Of a stretch of 20,803 nt of DNA, positions 18,597 through 20,803 are shown piece by piece. The stretch's first letter is position 1. Each line of letters opens with the position of its first letter. Made by a program: the position numbers and the translations under genes. This stretch comes from Gammaproteobacteria bacterium UBA5338 (lineage in GTDB: Bacteria; Pseudomonadota; Gammaproteobacteria; Pseudomonadales; UBA5862), in NCBI GenBank assembly GCA_002408105.1, contig DHQM01000021.1, positions 1 through 20,803 of the forward strand, given 5' to 3'. The notes below the pieces were generated by a model. That model made no database searches. It saw only the letters and a list, made by a program, of their open reading frames with translations, and had not been told where the DNA came from.

Positions 18597-20347
18597 GGCC
18601 CACCCCGCTTGGGCGCCTGTGCGCACCTGCCATCGCGCTTGCGGCGCTGGCGAGTTTGACGGGCTGCACCACCGGTGCCCTGCGCCCTCCAAGCCAACCG
18701 GACGCGCGCCCTGCGCCGGTGGCACAGGTCGAAGCGCCCCCGACCCGGCCCTTTGCTGCCGATACACTCTATGCCCTGCTTGTGGCGGAGCTTGCGGGCA
18801 AAGCCCGGCAGTATGATTTCGCGCTGGCGACTTACCTGGATCAGGCGCGGCGAACCCAGGATCCCGCCGTCACCGAGCGGGCGCTGCAGGTTGCGCGGTT
18901 TCTCGGTGACCACGATGCCATGTTGCAATCCGCACAGTGGCTGATTGAACTGCGCCCGAACGACCCCCACGCATGGCGGGTGGTCGCGCTGGAGTGGGCG
19001 CGGCTCGGTCGGTTTGAACCAGCCGTCGAGGCCATGGCACGCCTGGAACGCCAGGGTGCACCCACTGACTTCGATTACCTGGCCCTGCAGGCGGCCCGCA
19101 GCGACGGCGCAGACCTCGAACCGCTGCTAGCGCGCCTGCGAGCCCTCTCGCTGGAATTCCCTCAGCAGGCGGATTTGCGCATAGGCGAGGCGCTGTTGCT
19201 CCGTGGTCTGGGGCGCAGCGACGAGGCGCTGAAGGCCGTGCGCAAGGCCGAGCGCCTGACACCAAGTGCCAAGGTCACAGTGCTCCAGGCAGAACTGCTC
19301 AACAGCCAGGGGCATGCGGATGCCGCCCTGGCCCTGATGCGTGAAGCCGTTGATGCCCACCCCGAGGATGCTCGACTGCGGGCCCAATACATCCATTTGC
19401 TGGCTGGGGCGGGGGAGCAGGAGGCCGTGGCGGCAGAAATTGAACGCTTTGCCGCCGGCCCGGTCGCCAACCCAGAGTTGGCCGCCAACGTGGCCCAGTT
19501 GGCGCTGCGCTTGGGTTTGCTTGACGCTGCGGAGCGCCTGCTGGTGCACCAGTTGCGGGTGGGTTACCAGGTGGACGAAGGTTACCTGCGCCTCGCCGGC
19601 GTTGCGCTGGCGAGGCGCCAGCCAGAACAGGCGCTCACCTATCTGCGTGCAATCGATGGCGGGCCGCTGTACCTCACGGCGCTGGGGCAACGTGCCCGGA
19701 TACTGGCGGAGACCGGTGCCCTCAAGGGCCTGCATGAGGAGCTTGCCGCGGCGCGCTCCAAACACCCGGACATCGCGGCGGACATCTTTCGCCTGGAGGC
19801 TGAGTTGCTGACCCGCCTCGGCGCGTTGCACCGCGCCGAGCATGTCTACACCGAGGCGATTGAGGTCCACCCCGAGCATTTGCAGCTGCGCTATGGGTGG
19901 GCCATGTTTCTGGAGCAGACCGGGCGAATCGAGGCTGCATTGCGTGAGCTTGAGGGCTTGGCCTTGGCGCACCCCCAAGATGCGAGCGCCCTCAATGCCT
20001 ATGGGTACACTTTGCTGCTGCGGACCGAACGCCACCAGGAAGCCTTGGCGCTGATCGAGCGTGCGCTGGCGCTTGCGCCGGGCGAGCCTGCCATCATGGA
20101 CAGCATGGGTTGGGCGCTGTACAAACTCGGCCGCTATTCTGAAGCCCTCAGCCACCTGCAAGCAGCGGCGGATGCCCTCCCGGAGCCTGAAGTCATCGCC
20201 CACTTGGTTGAAGTGCTGTGGGCGATGGGTCGCACCGACAGCGCGCGGGCTCGTCTCCAGGCCGCGCTGCGCGAGCACCCGCAAAGCGAGTACCTTACGG
20301 ACGTGCGCGACAAGCTTGGGCTGGCCTTCGATGACGCGACGGATTGA
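18593..20347 (+). CDS. TPR-repeat outer-membrane lipoprotein (PA4667-like)
   Basis: A 584-residue lipoprotein made largely of tetratricopeptide repeats, placed between hemA and lolB as in Pseudomonas PA4667. The ATG at 18593 has AGGA nine bases upstream; the TTG at 18587 is discarded. The signal peptide ends in the lipobox SLTGC with Cys25. The +2 residue is Thr, which does not signal inner-membrane retention, so outer-membrane sorting through Lol is expected. A Pro-rich linker (about 30-52) leads into helical repeats to the end. The last ones are the clearest TPRs, for example NAYGYTLLLRTERHQEALAL and MDSMGWALYKLGRYSEALSH. Codon and base usage match neighbours. The role is unknown; TPRs suggest protein-protein scaffolding at the outer membrane. 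Its end overlaps the lolB start. Confidence 0.9.
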   Translation: MRPTPLGRLCAPAIALAALASLTGCTTGALRPPSQPDARPAPVAQVEAPPTRPFAADTLYALLVAELAGKARQYDFALATYLDQARRTQDPAVTERALQVARFLGDHDAMLQSAQWLIELRPNDPHAWRVVALEWARLGRFEPAVEAMARLERQGAPTDFDYLALQAARSDGADLEPLLARLRALSLEFPQQADLRIGEALLLRGLGRSDEALKAVRKAERLTPSAKVTVLQAELLNSQGHADAALALMREAVDAHPEDARLRAQYIHLLAGAGEQEAVAAEIERFAAGPVANPELAANVAQLALRLGLLDAAERLLVHQLRVGYQVDEGYLRLAGVALARRQPEQALTYLRAIDGGPLYLTALGQRARILAETGALKGLHEELAAARSKHPDIAADIFRLEAELLTRLGALHRAEHVYTEAIEVHPEHLQLRYGWAMFLEQTGRIEAALRELEGLALAHPQDASALNAYGYTLLLRTERHQEALALIERALALAPGEPAIMDSMGWALYKLGRYSEALSHLQAAADALPEPEVIAHLVEVLWAMGRTDSARARLQAALREHPQSEYLTDVRDKLGLAFDDATD

Positions 20348-20803
20348 CGCTGTGAGCCGGGCGTTGCTCCGAGGGCTGGGTGCGGCTCTGGTTGCGGGCC
20401 TGTTGGTTGGCTGTGTCTCGCGGCCACCGATGGATGGTGGCGCGGCCGCCGCCCTGGAAGTGCGCACTCGCGCCCTCGTGAAGCTGGACCATTGGCAGGC
20501 CGCGGGCAAGCTCGGCCTGCGCCGTGGTCCGGAACGGCTTTCCGGCTATTTCGATTGGCTCGAGACCGCCAGTCACTACCGTCTGGCGCTGACCGGGCCC
20601 TTTGGCAGTGGCGCGCTGATGCTGTCTGGCGACGCCGAATCCGTGGAGTTGCGGGGCCTGGAGGCGGGGCCAGTGCGCGCAGCCGACCCTGAGTCCTTGG
20701 TCGAAACCGCCACGGGCTGGCGGTTGCCCGTCTCGGCATTGCGGGACTGGGTGCGGGGTATGCCGGTGGCGGGTGCCCCTGTCGCGTCTATGCGAGTGGA
20801 CCC
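20331..20803 (+). CDS. lolB: Outer-membrane lipoprotein receptor LolB, 5' part (cut by window edge)
   Basis: LolB accepts lipoproteins from LolA and inserts them into the outer membrane. The frame is open from the ATG at 20331 to the window end, giving 157 of about 200 codons. A GTG at 20352 is an alternative start; neither has a good ribosome site, and the ATG overlaps the TPR gene by 17 bases, suggesting coupling. The signal peptide ends at the lipobox LLVGC (Cys28). LolB landmarks follow: WQAAGKLGLRRG, SGYFDWLE, YRLALTGPFGSGALMLSGD, and GWRLPVSALRDWVRGMPV. In Pseudomonas ispE usually comes next, outside this window. Confidence 0.95.
   Translation, partial: MTRRIDAVSRALLRGLGAALVAGLLVGCVSRPPMDGGAAAALEVRTRALVKLDHWQAAGKLGLRRGPERLSGYFDWLETASHYRLALTGPFGSGALMLSGDAESVELRGLEAGPVRAADPESLVETATGWRLPVSALRDWVRGMPVAGAPVASMRVD

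Noticed and set aside
19127..20509. 460-residue minus-strand open frame
   Set aside because: Antisense shadow of the TPR lipoprotein and lolB start; composition is that of reverse-strand GC-rich coding sequence.

Overview
The window looks like chromosomal core sequence of a GC-rich gammaproteobacterium. Two gene blocks are syntenic with Pseudomonas-type gammaproteobacteria: recN / grpE-dnaK-dnaJ-dapB, and lolB-TPR lipoprotein / hemA-prfA-prmC-moeB. A standalone hrcA next to RpoH-type promoters is unlike enteric bacteria and resembles Xanthomonas/Xylella or Chromatiales-type lineages. I cannot name the genus. There are no tRNA, rRNA, insertion-sequence, phage or CRISPR features, and base composition looks even throughout.

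Layout. 1-1044 (-): 5' part of recN. 1124-7050 (+): the heat-shock repressor hrcA, the chaperone genes grpE and dnaK, a strong terminator, then dnaJ overlapping dapB. One excellent RpoH-type promoter overlaps the end of hrcA and a second candidate lies between grpE and dnaK. 7130-11319 (+): a membrane-transport cluster of two tightly coupled pairs. The first is a DUF4212 small subunit with a VC_2705-type sodium:solute symporter. The second is a four-helix DUF6394-like protein with a two-helix ion channel carrying two RCK (TrkA-N) domains. In Pseudomonas carAB follows dapB, so this cluster sits at a synteny breakpoint. 11313-14276 (-): an outer-membrane beta-barrel protein, a MaoC hydratase and a fatty-acyl/methylmercaptopropionyl-type CoA ligase, each with a plausible sigma70 promoter. 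14358-18373 (-): moeB, prmC, prfA and hemA in a tightly overlapping operon. 18593-20803 (+): a large TPR lipoprotein and the 5' part of lolB.

How the genes work together. HrcA and the RpoH-type promoters control the GrpE/DnaK/DnaJ folding machine. HemA begins tetrapyrrole synthesis, while PrfA and PrmC are a release factor and its modifying methyltransferase. The TPR lipoprotein and LolB belong to the outer-membrane lipoprotein world. The CoA ligase and MaoC hydratase suggest activation and hydration of acyl-CoA substrates.

The best candidate for something under-described is the 7130-11319 transport cluster. Its points of interest are the ATGA-coupled DUF6394/channel pair, the channel's non-canonical TTTGFGE filter, and an EF-hand-like loop in the symporter. 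These are family-level features read from sequence; no novel function is proven here.
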